From positions 66,684 to 130,683 of the forward strand of contig NQMI01000048.1 in NCBI GenBank assembly GCA_002270565.1: a DNA stretch of 64,000 nt, in the 5' to 3' direction. Position 1 is the first letter of the stretch. Each line of letters opens with the position of its first letter. Of the stretch, positions 23,621 to 34,399 are shown piece by piece. This stretch comes from Stenocarpella maydis (taxonomy: Eukaryota; Ascomycota; Sordariomycetes; Diaporthales; Diaporthaceae). Both the position numbers and the translations under genes were made by a program. Below the pieces are notes generated by a model, which was not told where the DNA came from, did no database searches, and was given only the letters and a program-made list of their open reading frames with translations.

Positions 23621-25150
23621 TCAGCTTTGATGGCTGGCTGCTCCCAGGCCTCTCGGCCTCTGTGCCGGGCCTGGTTGAGGGCACTCTCCCTGGGCCTCAG
23701 GAGAAGGCGGCGGTGTCGGCTCGGCCGCAGGTTGGGAGCCTTGTGCCATAGGTGGCTGGCTGGGGTACCGCGGCCAATTCTCCGGGCGGTATTCCACGCT
23801 ACCGTGTGGTCCTAATGGCACCTCCGGCATCTGGTACGGCGCGGGTGGGTGCAAAGGTCGTGGGTTGTTATTGAAGGCCTGATAGTGGTGCCATTGCTGA
23901 CCCCAACCATGTGGACAGCCGTGCCACGGCTGCTGCTGGTGCCACGGCTGCTGCTGCTGGTGCCACGGCTGCTGCTGCTGGTGCCACGGCTGCTGCTGCT
24001 GCCACGGGGCTTGGGGGACGTTGCTCTGATGCCCGTACCCCTTGAAGGGTGTCGGGCCGTTCCTTTGGCGCACATGGCACTGCTTCTTCGCTCTAGGGTC
24101 GCCCCAGGAGATGCGGAGTCGGCAATTGTAGACGGGGATGCCCTGCATCTGGCGCATGGCCATCTTTGCGTCCCGCCTGTGCGCAAACTGCACGAAGGCG
24201 CACGTCTGGTGGGGCCTGCTCACGTAGGTCGTGAGGCCGAAACCCCTAAAGAGACGGTGGAGCTCATCCGTCGACACGCCATCGTGGATGCCACCGATGA
24301 ACAGGGTCGTGTTGTTCTGTGCGGCAGAGAATTCGCGATACATGTTGTGTGGCATGTTCGCGACGTACCCCGGTGGGTTGACCACATCCGGCTCCAGTTT
24401 ACCTGGGCGGTCTCCATCTGGTCCGTACTATATCGGGTTAGCCACCAAAGCCTTAAAGAGAGACTTTCACGAGAAATTTGGTTAGAATATACTTACTGGG
24501 CTGCAGTTTGGCGCGTAGCCGTAATCGGTATAAAGCTCGTCAAATGCAGGACGCATCGTATAGTCGAGGAAAAAGGCTTCACCGTCTGCACGAATCGCCT
24601 TCCACTTTGACTCATGGGTCAGGACGACCCTCCAGACCCGGCCCCTCTTCTCTTGGGGTGTCATAAAGAAAGGAACCTCAGCTTCCACCGGCGTGAAAAC
24701 CCAGTCCCAATTTGTTTGGTCTTGATTCTCGGCGCGCACAACTGGATGAACAATCTCTAGATTGCCATCCGGGGTATCCTTCTCTCCGAGCCGGTCTGCG
24801 ACCCCAATTCTGTGTGTTGGGTTTGCAATGTCGCCGTATCCTTCATGGTAAATCATTGGTTCTCTTGTGCTGCGCAACCACGAACAGGAGAAGCAGGCAC
24901 ATAAGCGACTGAAGTGTGAGACTATGACGTCTGGGATCCTGCATGGTCCCTGAGGGACCCTGCATTCGCAGTCACGTAGGGAATTTGCCCCACAGCATTT
25001 CATCAGCGGGTTTGCTGGTTGAGTTGGCTGAGCTGGCTGAGAAGTGTCTATGGCGGTGGTGGTGGTGGCCTGGGGCTTCTCAGGCTGCATGGTGGACATC
25101 TGAGAGCCAGTGTTGCCCATGTTGTTCTTGGTAGGGTTGAGGGGAGACAT
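23621..25150 (-). CDS. RNA-binding protein with one RRM of the Nam8/Ngr1 RRM3 type
   Basis: Exons 25150-24497 and 24427-23621 are joined by a 69-nt intron (GTAAGT...GATATAG), giving about 486 residues. Residues about 256-330 form one RRM: RNP2-like TLFIGGI and RNP1-like CAFVQFAH, with the helix RRDAKMAMRQMQG and closing RLRISWG. The sequence leading in (VNPPGYVANMPHNMYREF) is close to the linker before RRM3 of fungal Nam8/Ngr1/TIA-1-type proteins. The two RRMs expected before it are absent. Instead the N-terminal 220 residues hold an unrecognised Cys-rich patch (CCGANSLRDCECRVPQGPC) and a possibly folded segment around KRGRVWRVVLTHESKW. After the RRM come four tandem HQQQQPW-type repeats and a Pro-rich tail. 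The start at MSPLNPTKNN is chosen; an upstream extension is open but looks non-coding. Confidence 0.8.
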
Positions 25151-26747
25151 TTTAGTATGTGGGCTAGTGTCGGTAGGTGACAAGACGTTTTCTTTTCCTC
25201 TTTTGCGCGCCAGGTGTACAAGCACACAATGTATATTACTAAGGAGAAGCGACGTGCAGTGTGACCACGGGAGACCGTCTCTTATCTGGATGGCTAGACA
25301 TCCAGCGAAGGTGAGGATCGACAAGGGGTCCTCAAGAGTTGTTGAGCAGGAGTGTATTCGTAGAGGGGAATGTATCTTTAGTTGTCAAGAGATGTTGGAT
25401 GATTCTGACAGTAGAAGAGAAAGGAGGCCAAGGTTTGGTTGAAAAGAGGCGTACCAGTAGTAGTGGCAGAATAGTTTCTCTTGTGTATGGGATGTATCAC
25501 ACAGAACTGTAACAGATGGGGTGAGAAAAATGAGGAAGAGACAGCAGCAAGACACGATGGGGAGAATTGGGTATTTATGTTCAGCGGGTCCGATTTCTGG
25601 CAACTCATTTCCAGTAACTTTATCAGACCATACACACCACGCACATTATTAAGCGTTTTGACCGCACTAATTAAGACTTGAGTCACTGGGTTGATAGATT
25701 TCCATTAAGTTCTGCGGGCAGGACGCCCGAAGTATTGTGACTACGAGGCGGCGCGAAGTAGACACACTCAAGCCCTTCGAGCTAAAGCACAATTGTGCGA
25801 AATTCGACGCCCCACGGTTCTGAATACTTATTGCTCAGCTAGGACAGTTGTTAGTAACGAGGCGGGTGGTATTGTCAATACACACAGTTGCAGCTAATTC
25901 GTTTAGCTGATTTTGTTTTTAGGCCGGCCACAATTCCCTTTAAACCAAAAAAAAAAAAAAAAAAAAAGGAGCTGTGGCGGTTCCTCCATACAGTCGTAAA
26001 CGCTTAAACCCAGAGTTTGATGAGAAATACAATACCGACAAAAATAAATTTTAAAACATACTGTTTGTTTAGGTTCAAGCGGTTTCTTATGGCCGCTGTA
26101 TGCAGCACGTATGTGCACCGGCAATGCGACTCTATATCTGGCCGGTCAATACTGAGGTCTGCACCATGTGAGCCAAATTTTCAGCCTGGGCCAAAATTGA
26201 CTTGCAGTACTCGATGGGGCCTGGGGCTTGGTGGATGGGGGCCGGGATATTCTAGAAATCTAGTGGGACTTCAGGAAAGTGCTAAGACTCGAGCACATAA
26301 TATCTCGTGACCTATGACACGTGCAGTCACAGCCCGTTTAGCGAATGTTTGGACTCAGCCAAACATGATCCCTAAATCAGAATGCTACAATTTCTCCTGG
26401 CAGCACCCAGTCAATAGAAGACCACGAATTAACTGTACAAGTCTAAGATGAAAGACTGTAGCGTCGAGAAGAGATGCTGCAATGTGCCCGTAGAACGTAG
26501 TGTATTCAAGCTGTCGGGTGCTTAGCGATGATAGCAAATCATCTCCTTCGGCAGCTGGCTCCCATATGCCATCTTGCTTCCCAAGGGGAAAGTCCATCCC
26601 AAATCCCATCATGATATAGCAAAGTAGTAATAATGAAGCATGGCCTGCAGCCCATAAATGAGTCAATGCGCATCAAACCCAGTTCCATCCGTAGTCTAAA
26701 AGTCGCCGCACCTGAAGGCCCAGATTCTACCCACCGGAAACGTCGAA
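25151..26747. other. Intergenic region
   Basis: About 1.6 kb without a credible gene; contains a poly(A) run of about 20 bases near 25948-25967. Short open frames here have no coding character. Confidence 0.5.
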
Positions 26748-28337
26748 CTAGAAGCTAGCAGATGTGGTATTGTCGATCGCATAAGTCGTATCAAATAATG
26801 ACGAGGGAACGAAGATGCGGTCAACGTGGCAGATGAAGAGGCCAACGAACTCCCCCAGGACGATCAACCCCAGGTTGCGCATGGCTGAGGGTGCGAGGCC
26901 GTAAGAGCCCAGCACCAGTGTCGCCACGGGGCTAACGATGTAGGAGATCCATTTGAAGAGACCTGGCCCTCCAAGGTAGGAAAGTGGTGAGGCTTTTTCC
27001 AGGATCATGGCTGATGAAGCCACCTCTTCGAGGGTTTCGAGGATGTCGTTTGTAATATTCTGAGCTTCGTTTAGAGATCGTGCATGGTCGTCTTGTCGCA
27101 GGGACAAGGTTTCCGCGGCAGAAGTGAGACGGCCCAAGCCTCCAGCCAGCGCTTGTTGTTGATCATAAAGCTCCGCTAGACTACGGCGTGATGATTCCTG
27201 GATAGAAGAAGATTGGTTAGCCTGACATTGGTGGCTTTTTGTGCTCGGACCCGCTCACGATTTGGCTGTTCAATGACAGAGCAGAAGCTGACGCTGTGGC
27301 CACCATCGCGGCCCATTTGTCGATGTCATTGCTTCCTTTGCTAAAGACCTCCATACTCATCTCTTGTGTAGCAGCAATGTGTGAAGCGCCGTCAAGGACA
27401 GTCTGCGTCATCACTTGGAGCATCTGTCGCAGATTGGCAGCGTCTTTGAGACCGTTACTGACTTCGTCGCTGGATCTCTTCAACGTGTTTTCCAAGTCTC
27501 GCGAAATGTATTGATCAACTTTCGCCAATTTTTCCCTCAAACGGCCCAGCTCTGGCTCAAGGCCCTCAACCACGGCGCTGCTTCTTTGCAATCGAAGCTC
27601 GAGGTTCTCCATGTGCTTTTGTATCTCGATCTCAACGCCGTGTGTCAACTTTGCCATGACCTGGATGAGGCGCTGATAAAGCAGGATGTTTTGGGCTATA
27701 AACATGACGAATCAGTCAGTAATTTATACCACCAGGATAGCCAGCGCCAGCTTGCGTGCTCACCCTTCTCCTGGTCTGCCCTCGCAGCCTCGCAGAACCT
27801 CAGAGCTTTGTGGCGATAGCTGATCCAAGTCGACCACGCCGAGCTCTCAGCAGCCAAGCCCGAAAGGCAGTGATCGATCTCGCGGGACGTTACGTGGAGT
27901 CGCGCCTGGCCGTCGAGCGACAGATGGCCGAGGCTGGGCTCGCGGAACTTTCCGCAGGCGGAGGAAATGGTGAATCTGCCGCGCTCGAGGTCGCAGATGG
28001 CCATGCTCGCGGCGTATGCGTCGACGAAGTCTCTTATCTGTCGACCGCTGTCGGTGAGCACGGTCGCCTCGTTCTTCCCGTCGAGTAGCTGGCAGTTGCC
28101 GACAAGCAGCCGGGCGGCGATCCTGTGGCAGAGTGGCTCGGATTCGAGGTCTTGTAGTTCGCTCAGGGCGACGGTGTAGACTTCGGAGGGCTGCGACCCT
28201 GATTTTAGGATCTCGAAGGGGCTGAGATTGAGATCATGGCGTGGGCTTGTTTCCACCTGCTGCTTCTTTCCTCCCCAAAAGGCGGCAGCCAGATTGGAGC
28301 AGAGGAGGACGTACCACATGAGCATGATTTGGGCCAT
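26748..28337 (-). CDS. KAR5: Nuclear fusion protein, KAR5/Tht1 family
   Basis: KAR5/Tht1 proteins sit in the ER/nuclear envelope and are needed for nuclear membrane fusion during karyogamy. Three exons, 28337-27764, 27695-27259 and 27197-26748, with introns GTGAGC...TTATAG (68 nt) and GTGAGC...ATCCAG (61 nt), give 486 residues. An N-terminal signal peptide (MAQIMLMWYVLLCSNLAAAF) is followed by the conserved Cys-containing block: ALSELQDLESEPLCHRIAAR, then LLVGNCQLLDGK, a SGRQIRDFVDAYAASMAICD stretch and SACGKFREPSL. The middle (about 200-400) is coiled coil. The C-terminus has one or two hydrophobic segments (about 418-465, SYIVSPVATLVLGSYG and LGLIVLGEFVGLFIC). This layout of signal peptide, Cys-rich domain, coiled coil and C-terminal membrane anchors is that of the family. 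It implies a sexual cycle, now or recently. Confidence 0.9.
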
Positions 28338-28799
28338 GATCGCAATACGTGTTGGAAATAAGGAGGGCAGGTGGACATAAGGAGTTCAAGTCTTCGAGGG
28401 GTTGGAGATTCAAATTCATCAAAACCAACCGAAGGAGGTAGAGAGAATAAAGCGGCGGGGAGAAAGGTTGCAGCTGCCGTTTTGGAAACGAAAAGTTGAA
28501 GCAGGTCTGAGGTGTCTCCGTTACGACTGACTTATTCAGCACACCATCAACTTTTATTGCAAAGAGCAGAACATTGGATGAATGACAGGAAGAGGAAGGG
28601 CCGACACCCAGTGAATCACTGAATCGAGTTGGCATTGCAGAGCCTTTGGGCAAAGAATTATGTTGTAATGAAGACGTCTAATTTTATGACGCGTTTCCAA
28701 CGGAAATGATGTACGCCAGCTCTCGAAAACGTGTGCCGACTTTCCTCTTCCTGTATCAATTCTACTGATTTAGATATTATACAGCATCCAAGGCCCATA
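28338..28799. other. Intergenic region
   Basis: Upstream of the KAR5-like gene and downstream of the GMC oxidoreductase gene, so probably a promoter and a 3' flank. No ORF or repeat of note. Confidence 0.5.
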
Positions 28800-30784
28800 T
28801 TAACCGTTCATGATGACATCTGCGGCCTTCTCGCTGACCATAAATATCGGAGCCTGGATGAAGATGCCTGGGATCCGCGGGAAGACGCTCGCGTCGACGA
28901 CCCGCAGGCCCTGCACGCCCCTAACACGGAACTTGCTGTCCAAGACTGCCAATGGGTCATTGTCAGCCCCGATCGGGCACGTACACGAGGCATGGTGGCC
29001 CCAGGCGTTGTCTTTGATGTAGGTCCTCAGGTCGGCGTCCGAGACGACACCCGGACCCGGCCTCTCCTCGACGAAGTTATCGCCCCCGAGAATCGCGTAC
29101 GAGTTGTACCGCCTCAGCGCTTCCCTGGACATGTTGAGCGCTTGCACCATGGCAGCCAGGTCGAGATCGTCCGCGCCACCCTCTGTCGTGCCAGTGTCGA
29201 AGTAGTTGAAGTTGATAATCGGAGTGTCGAGCGGGTCTGTTGAGCGAAGCTGGACCGTGCCGGCGCGGTTGCGTGTGTGCGCCTTGAGAGTGTACCAAGA
29301 AAAGTGCTTGTGGTCCCTGACTGCAGCGTCGCCCCATCGAGGGAAATATCCTGTGAAGTCGACAGGCCCTCCAAAGATGTACAAGTCGATATCAGAGTTT
29401 GCGGCCGCTTTGGACTTGACGGCCATGGTGGCGGCGAGCCCGTTGGTAGCATACGCTCCACGAGCGCCCAGGATATAAGGGTTATTCCGCCAGCGCCTCA
29501 GGCACTGGTCTTGAGCCTTGCCGTCGAAGGTGCAGCCGTCCAAGAGCTTGAAGTCTGTGGGGTGCTTGACGTTGATGTTGATTTCATAGCGGTCTTGCAT
29601 GTTAGTCCCGACTCCAGGCAGGTCCTTGACCACCGGGATACCGAGCCCCTCCAGCTCGGCCCTGGGGCCGACTCCGCTGAGCTTGAGGATCTGAGGGGTA
29701 TTGAATGCGCCTCCCGATAGGATCACCTCTTTGGTTGCTGTGGCTGACCCTGGAGTCCCCGACGCACCACTCACGTGCAATGGGCTGGCTCGGTAGAGGT
29801 ATTTACCGTCCAAGAACTCGACACCTGTTGCTCGTGGTGCTGAGCCACTTTGGTCGAAGACGACCTTGGTAACATGGCTATTCTGGCGCACGGTCAGGGG
29901 GAAGCCCTTTGCAACTGTATCCGCGATGTAGTCGCGGATGGATATCCGAGTGCCGTCGTCCATGATGAGAGGGATTTGGAAGAAGCCCTGAGCACTATCG
30001 CGGTTGGGGTTCGTTCGACTGTTGGGGTTGACCAGCAGAGTCTTTGTGAGTCCGGTGACAGCCGCCAGCGGATCTGGCCCGACGCCCATCACAGCAGCGC
30101 CGCTGGCTAGCTGTCGGGCGAGTTTGAGGTCTTGCAGCAGGATGCTTGGGTCCGTTGGCTCCACATGTTGCCAGGTATAGACTCGGTCGAGATACTTGTT
30201 CATGTTTGTCGCGGACCAAGTGGTGTCGCCAGTGAGCTGAGCGATGCCGTCCCAGTCGCTCGCATGCGGCGTTATCCAAATCAGGGCGTTGTGTGTGACG
30301 CTGCCTCCCAGTGTTGCTGTTAGAAATGTCAGTGTCGAAATCAAGACATCGGAAACGCTGAAGGCTCTGAGGCCAACTCACCAGCTCTTGGGTAGAGTAT
30401 GCCAAGTGGTGTGGCTCCTGCTGGCGGGTTTGGCCCAACGTGGTACTGGTAGGGACCCGTCGCATATGTGTACTTTGTGTCCCGTTTTGCGCGCTCTTGG
30501 TCCTGGTAATGATTGACAAAGAAATCCCAGCTCAGCTTTGGGTCTTGCGTGACGGCAGCCTGGTAGCCGGGCACGGTGATGTTGACGTTGCCACCCTGAT
30601 CGTCTCCGGCCTCGATCAGTAGAGTCTTGTGCCCAGCTATGGCCAACCTGCAGGCAAGCGGGCCACCACCGGCACCGCTACCGACCACGATGTACTCATA
30701 TTCCTGTGCCTGACGATCCTCGAGGGGAGAGGCCGCGGCCAGAGCCTGGAGGAGCAGCGGAGAGACGAGGCTCGAGAATCTCAT
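28800..30784 (-). CDS. Secreted GMC oxidoreductase (AA3-type flavoprotein)
   Basis: An FAD-dependent glucose-methanol-choline oxidoreductase. Exons 30784-30382 and 30316-28800 with a 65-nt intron (GTGAGT...CTAACAG) give 639 residues. Residues 1-19 are a signal peptide (MRFSSLVSPLLLQALAAASP). The FAD dinucleotide motif IVVGSGAGGGPLACRLA (about 31-47) is followed by LLIEAGDD. The splice restores YPRA-ATLGGSVTHNAL, the conserved GMC 'GGss-xN' segment. GMC signature 2 is GGAFNTPQILKLSGVGP. Near the C-terminus NAWGHHASCTCPIGAD carries the active-site His, and VVDASVFPRIPG begins the last motif. The second active-site residue, normally His or Asn about 40 residues later, is not evident: the segment reads GIFIQAPIFMVSEKAADVI. 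Substrate cannot be told. An extracellular role in plant polymer or alcohol oxidation is inference. Confidence 0.92.
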
Positions 30785-31420
30785 GGCTGCGTGAGAGGAA
30801 TCAAGAGAACGACGGCGCAGGCGTCATGGCCATCAACCCCTCCCGCAACGCAGCAGATAGGGGCTTTATAGGCAGTATACAGTGGGTGTCCCATGTTGCT
30901 TGGCGAGCAGGCGCACAAGGCCCGGTCACCTGCCCCTTCAGGTGTTGATGGTAGCCACGCCATGGTAGCGCGGCGGGCTGGCGGTTGAGGCGTGCGTTGT
31001 GACTAGGCTTGGGAAGGGGCCGAGGCAGGGTCTCATTTTGGGTTACATCGCCCGTACCGGACGAACCAGATTTGGGTCCGGCCGGCTGGTGGCCTCCCGG
31101 AGTGACCTCTGCCAAGCCGCGCCGGCGCTTGTGAGCAATATCATGTAGCGTCCCAGGTCCAAGCCAAGTGCGTGCTGTGCAGCTGTGGTAGTGCATTGTG
31201 CGCCTCCACAGGCAATACCACGCCGGCGTGCATGTTGCGAGCGCATAGACGGGACAGAGCTCAGACTGTTTATTTCGACCGCGGTTCCCGATGGATCGGC
31301 GGCAGACCCTTGGAGCAGATGCAAGCGGTGGAGTGGCCAAAATCGTCGACTTCACAAGGCGCCCTAGAATGGCGCCCATGAGTCCACAGTAGCTGCAGAC
31401 TACTTTAAAAGTTCGTCAGC
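30785..31420. other. Promoter side of the GMC gene, GC-rich
   Basis: GC-rich sequence with no credible gene. The short frames seen here on both strands have no conserved motif. It ends at the start of the ACCAGTCA-motif cluster. Confidence 0.5.
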
Positions 31421-31424
31421 TCAA

Positions 31425-31765
31425 CTACCAACCGACTGGTAACCCGTCAACCATGCGACCAGTTATCATTGCGGAGTTGGAACCAGTCACCCCTGCGACC
31501 AGTCATCGCTCTGGAGTCGGCACTAGTCACCGCCCCCCCCCCAAGGCTACCGCAGCCATCTGCTAACCAGTCATGGCTGTCCTGTTAGGACTGGTCACCC
31601 CCTCCCGAAGCTGCGCCAGCCGGCCGCTGACCAGTTATCACTCTTCCTGTCGGGACTGGTCACGCTTTAGATACTGGTCAGTGTCCTTACCTTATTAACC
31701 AGTACAGTTTCATTACTATTTCAACAGATTTTTTTCTCAGCCAAGGTAACCAGTCAACCGTCCTC
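31425..31765. repeat. Cluster of ACCAGTCA/TGACTGGT-type motifs
   Basis: About eleven copies of ACCAGT(C/T)A or its reverse complement occur in roughly 340 bases, in both orientations, for example near 31430, 31462, 31481, 31497, 31566, 31590, 31630, 31652, 31671, 31697 and 31748. Two parts read as TGTTAGGACTGGTCAC and TGTCGGGACTGGTCAC. Such clustering resembles subterminal repeats bound by a transposase, or a group of transcription-factor sites. It lies at the boundary between GC-rich gene DNA and the AT-rich transposon island. Confidence 0.6.
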
Positions 31766-31879
31766 ACCCAAGACCAGAGTTCTAAATCTACAAAGATCTA
31801 CAAAGGTAAGTACTACGGTAGCCTAAAGTTAGTAAACTTGTTAAAAACTAGCTACTTCTTAGTCCTAGCTACTTTTTAA

Positions 31880-32370
31880 TATGTTATATTATATTTATTT
31901 AGTCTTTTTTATATAATTATTTAAGGATTTATATACTTATCTAAAGCTATAAAAAGCTATATATATTGCCCTATATAAAATTTAATATCTTTTTAAAAGA
32001 TCTCTCTTATGCCTACTTAGAACCCCTATTATAGCTCTCTAATATCCCTACTATAGGTAGGGATAGCCCTGCTCTGCCCTTCCTCCTAAGGGCCCTTCTT
32101 TTTAAAGGGCCCTTTAGAAGAAGGGGCTCGTAGGAGAAAGGGGCCCTTAGGAGGAAGGAGAGGAAGGGGGGGAGGGGCCCTCTAAAAGGAGGGGTAAAGC
32201 AGGCATATTAGAGAGCTATAGCAGGGTTCTGGGTGGGCGCAAGGAAGATTTTTTGAAAAGGTACTAAATTTTGTATGGGGCTGCAGGCGTAGCTTTTTGT
32301 AGCTCTGGGTGGCGCAAGCAAATCCTTGGGTGGGCGTACGGAAAAAGCTGGGTGGGCGTACGTTGACTGC
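31880..32370. mobile_element. Fold-back MITE copy 1, left half eroded by C-to-T and G-to-A changes
   Basis: The right half (about 32040-32370) matches the intact copy at 49.9-50.5 kb: a fold-back core of CCTAAGGGCCC/GGGCCCTTAGG strings, then a right arm ending GGGTGGGCGTACGTTGACTG. The left arm is present only as an AT-rich shadow (about 31880-32040) that aligns base by base with the intact arm once C-to-T and G-to-A changes are allowed, for example around 31895-31960. The extreme left end is uncertain. It carries no ORF, so it is non-autonomous. Confidence 0.75.
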
Positions 32371-32940
32371 CCATGCAGGATACCCTTTACACGATGTCGC
32401 ACAGTACCAGTAGGCCATGCCCATACGGACGCTCCCCGGGCCCAATCTTGAGCCATGAAAGCCCTAGGGTAAATAAACTTTCTCTACACTAGCCTTGCGA
32501 ATCCGATCCGACCCCACCCTACCCGGCCCTACCGTTAAGCCCCTCGTTCAGGCTTCACATACATTATTTCCGTAACACCGCCACACCTTCAAAAATTACA
32601 TGACATCATGCCAAAAAAATTGCTGTGGCTTGACTACCACTGCACACAAAGCTGTGTGGCTAAGCGCCATTCTGCACAACCTTATACAGTAATGCACAAC
32701 TCTTACACAACGTTGGTAAATTGAAGCCATCGTGAATACCCAGCTCTCTACGAGTCAGAATACCGCATTGTACTAAGGGGCATTACGAAAGCCCATTTAT
32801 ATATATGGAGATTCGCATACTATCGCATAGTGCTAAGGAAGTATTTATTTCTATACATAGCTGTACTCTACCTCTTTCTCCTTTATACCTTCCAACTATT
32901 TACCTGTTTACCTTTATTTATACTTATGCAACTATACCCA
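32371..32940. other. Non-coding stretch before the Helitron ORFs
   Basis: Mixed composition to about 32780, then AT-rich. It could contain the Helitron 5' end, but I could not identify a TC-type terminus. Otherwise nothing recognisable. Confidence 0.4.
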
Positions 32941-33910
32941 TTATGGATTTTATTACTGCCTTTTCGTCTATCCCTGGGCCATCATTACCACCACCTATCC
33001 ACTTCTTGCAGACCTCTTCACCGTTATCTATACTTCCGTCTTTATTTTAAGACAATAAGTTCACTATATTCTCACCACCTCCTATTCATTTAAGTTCACC
33101 CCCAGCTGTATAGGACAGTATAGAGGCTAATAGTATAGATTCGGGGAGTTCATCCAATATATTCATTAACTAGATGGAAGCTAACCGTAATCCGTACTTT
33201 CTAATATCTATAGTAGAATCCATAGCAGTTGCAAAGGGCCCGGATTATATCCGTGTGAAGCTGTACGACTACTATGACTCCCTTCCAGGTCCTAATATTG
33301 AATCTATATATTAGAATAAGCCCATATAAGGCCCAGACTCTATGTATAATTGTGTATACACTCCTACTGGTATCACACCATAAGTGCTACCTATCCGGAG
33401 GTTACCCATACTAGATCTATTGGATTAGGAGGAGGATATATATTAGTACATAATATTTAATGGCTACGAGCAAGTCCATTCGGCTGAGTATAATAAGCTT
33501 TGTATAAAACTAGACCGGTCTTGAGTACTGTGTTATATAAAGTATTATGATATGAAGGTATGTAATAAGATTGATGTCTTTTGCCGCCGCATACAGGCGT
33601 AGAGGAAGGAAATATGTCTATATTTACAGTCTATAGTGTATCAGCAGAGGTCAAAGGTCTTTAAAAAGCTGTTTCCCAAAAAAGAGCAGCATAGTATAAG
33701 GTAGTTTATAATTACGGCAGTTACTATATACCTAATCTCTTTTATATAGCAGAACCCAAAGTTGAACAGGCAGGAGATTATCAAGTATATGGAGGACCTC
33801 TTTTGAGTTAAGGGATTGACACAGAAAGAGGTATATGAGTGTATATTTGACCGTCTAGACAAGGGAGTTATATATCCGGAGGTTATTAAGATAGATTAGC
33901 TATATAATTA
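32941..33910 (+). pseudogene. Degraded upstream ORF of the Helitron
   Basis: Read in the frame of base 32805, this segment is largely open but crossed by TAA/TAG stops. It begins around an ATG at 32942 (MDFITAFSSIPGPSLPPP) and continues through MEANRNPYFLISIVESIAVA (33174) to LTQKEVYECIFDRLDKG (about 33815-33865). The frame differs from that of the helicase ORF, so it is either a separate protein or the N-terminal exon of the same gene with a lost intron. No domain recognised. It may alternatively belong to an older element. Confidence 0.45.
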
Positions 33911-33933
33911 TATATATCTATACTTTATAAATG

Positions 33934-34030
33934 TATTCCTCTCCTATATTGCCTTATTCCTCTCCTACATTACCTTGTTCCTCTCCTATATTGCCTTATT
34001 CCTCTCCTACATTACTTTACTCCTCTCCCG
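33934..34030. repeat. Short tandem repeat between Helitron ORFs
   Basis: Four tandem copies of a unit of about 22-23 bases, TTCCTCTCCTATATTGCCTTA with C/T variants, differing mainly at C/T and G/A positions. Confidence 0.7.
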
Positions 34031-34399
34031 GATAATTATATATTATTATATCCTACCCTTACTTAATCTAAGAGCTATTTATTAATAGAGTATTTACATA
34101 TAGTTGCATAAAACTGTTTCTTTCATAATAACTTCGCGTTTACCCTTCTACTCTATATAATACAACCTCTTATATCTATATATAATATAGTTTCAATATG
34201 GACTCTATATAGTAGTATTGTAACCGCTATTACTTTCTCAAACCACTTTTTAACTTCCTTTATAATAAATAAGGGAAGCCGTTCAAGCAATATCTATAGT
34301 ATAGAGATAAGATAAGGAAGCATCCACTTAAAGATAACATTAAATACTTAGAAATAAGATGGACTTAAAGTGCTTTATATTAACTATAAAAACGAATAC

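Noticed and set aside
23930..24010. Regular GCTGCTGCTG-GTGCCACG repeats as a CRISPR-like array
   Set aside because: They encode the HQQQQPW tandem repeats of the RRM protein; there are no spacers and the genome is eukaryotic.
31043..31379. Several overlapping frames in the GC-rich promoter side of the GMC gene
   Set aside because: Multiple mutually exclusive frames in GC-rich DNA with no conserved features.
31940..32060. AT-rich patch as an independent AT satellite or origin
   Set aside because: It aligns to the left arm of the intact MITE when C-to-T and G-to-A changes are allowed.
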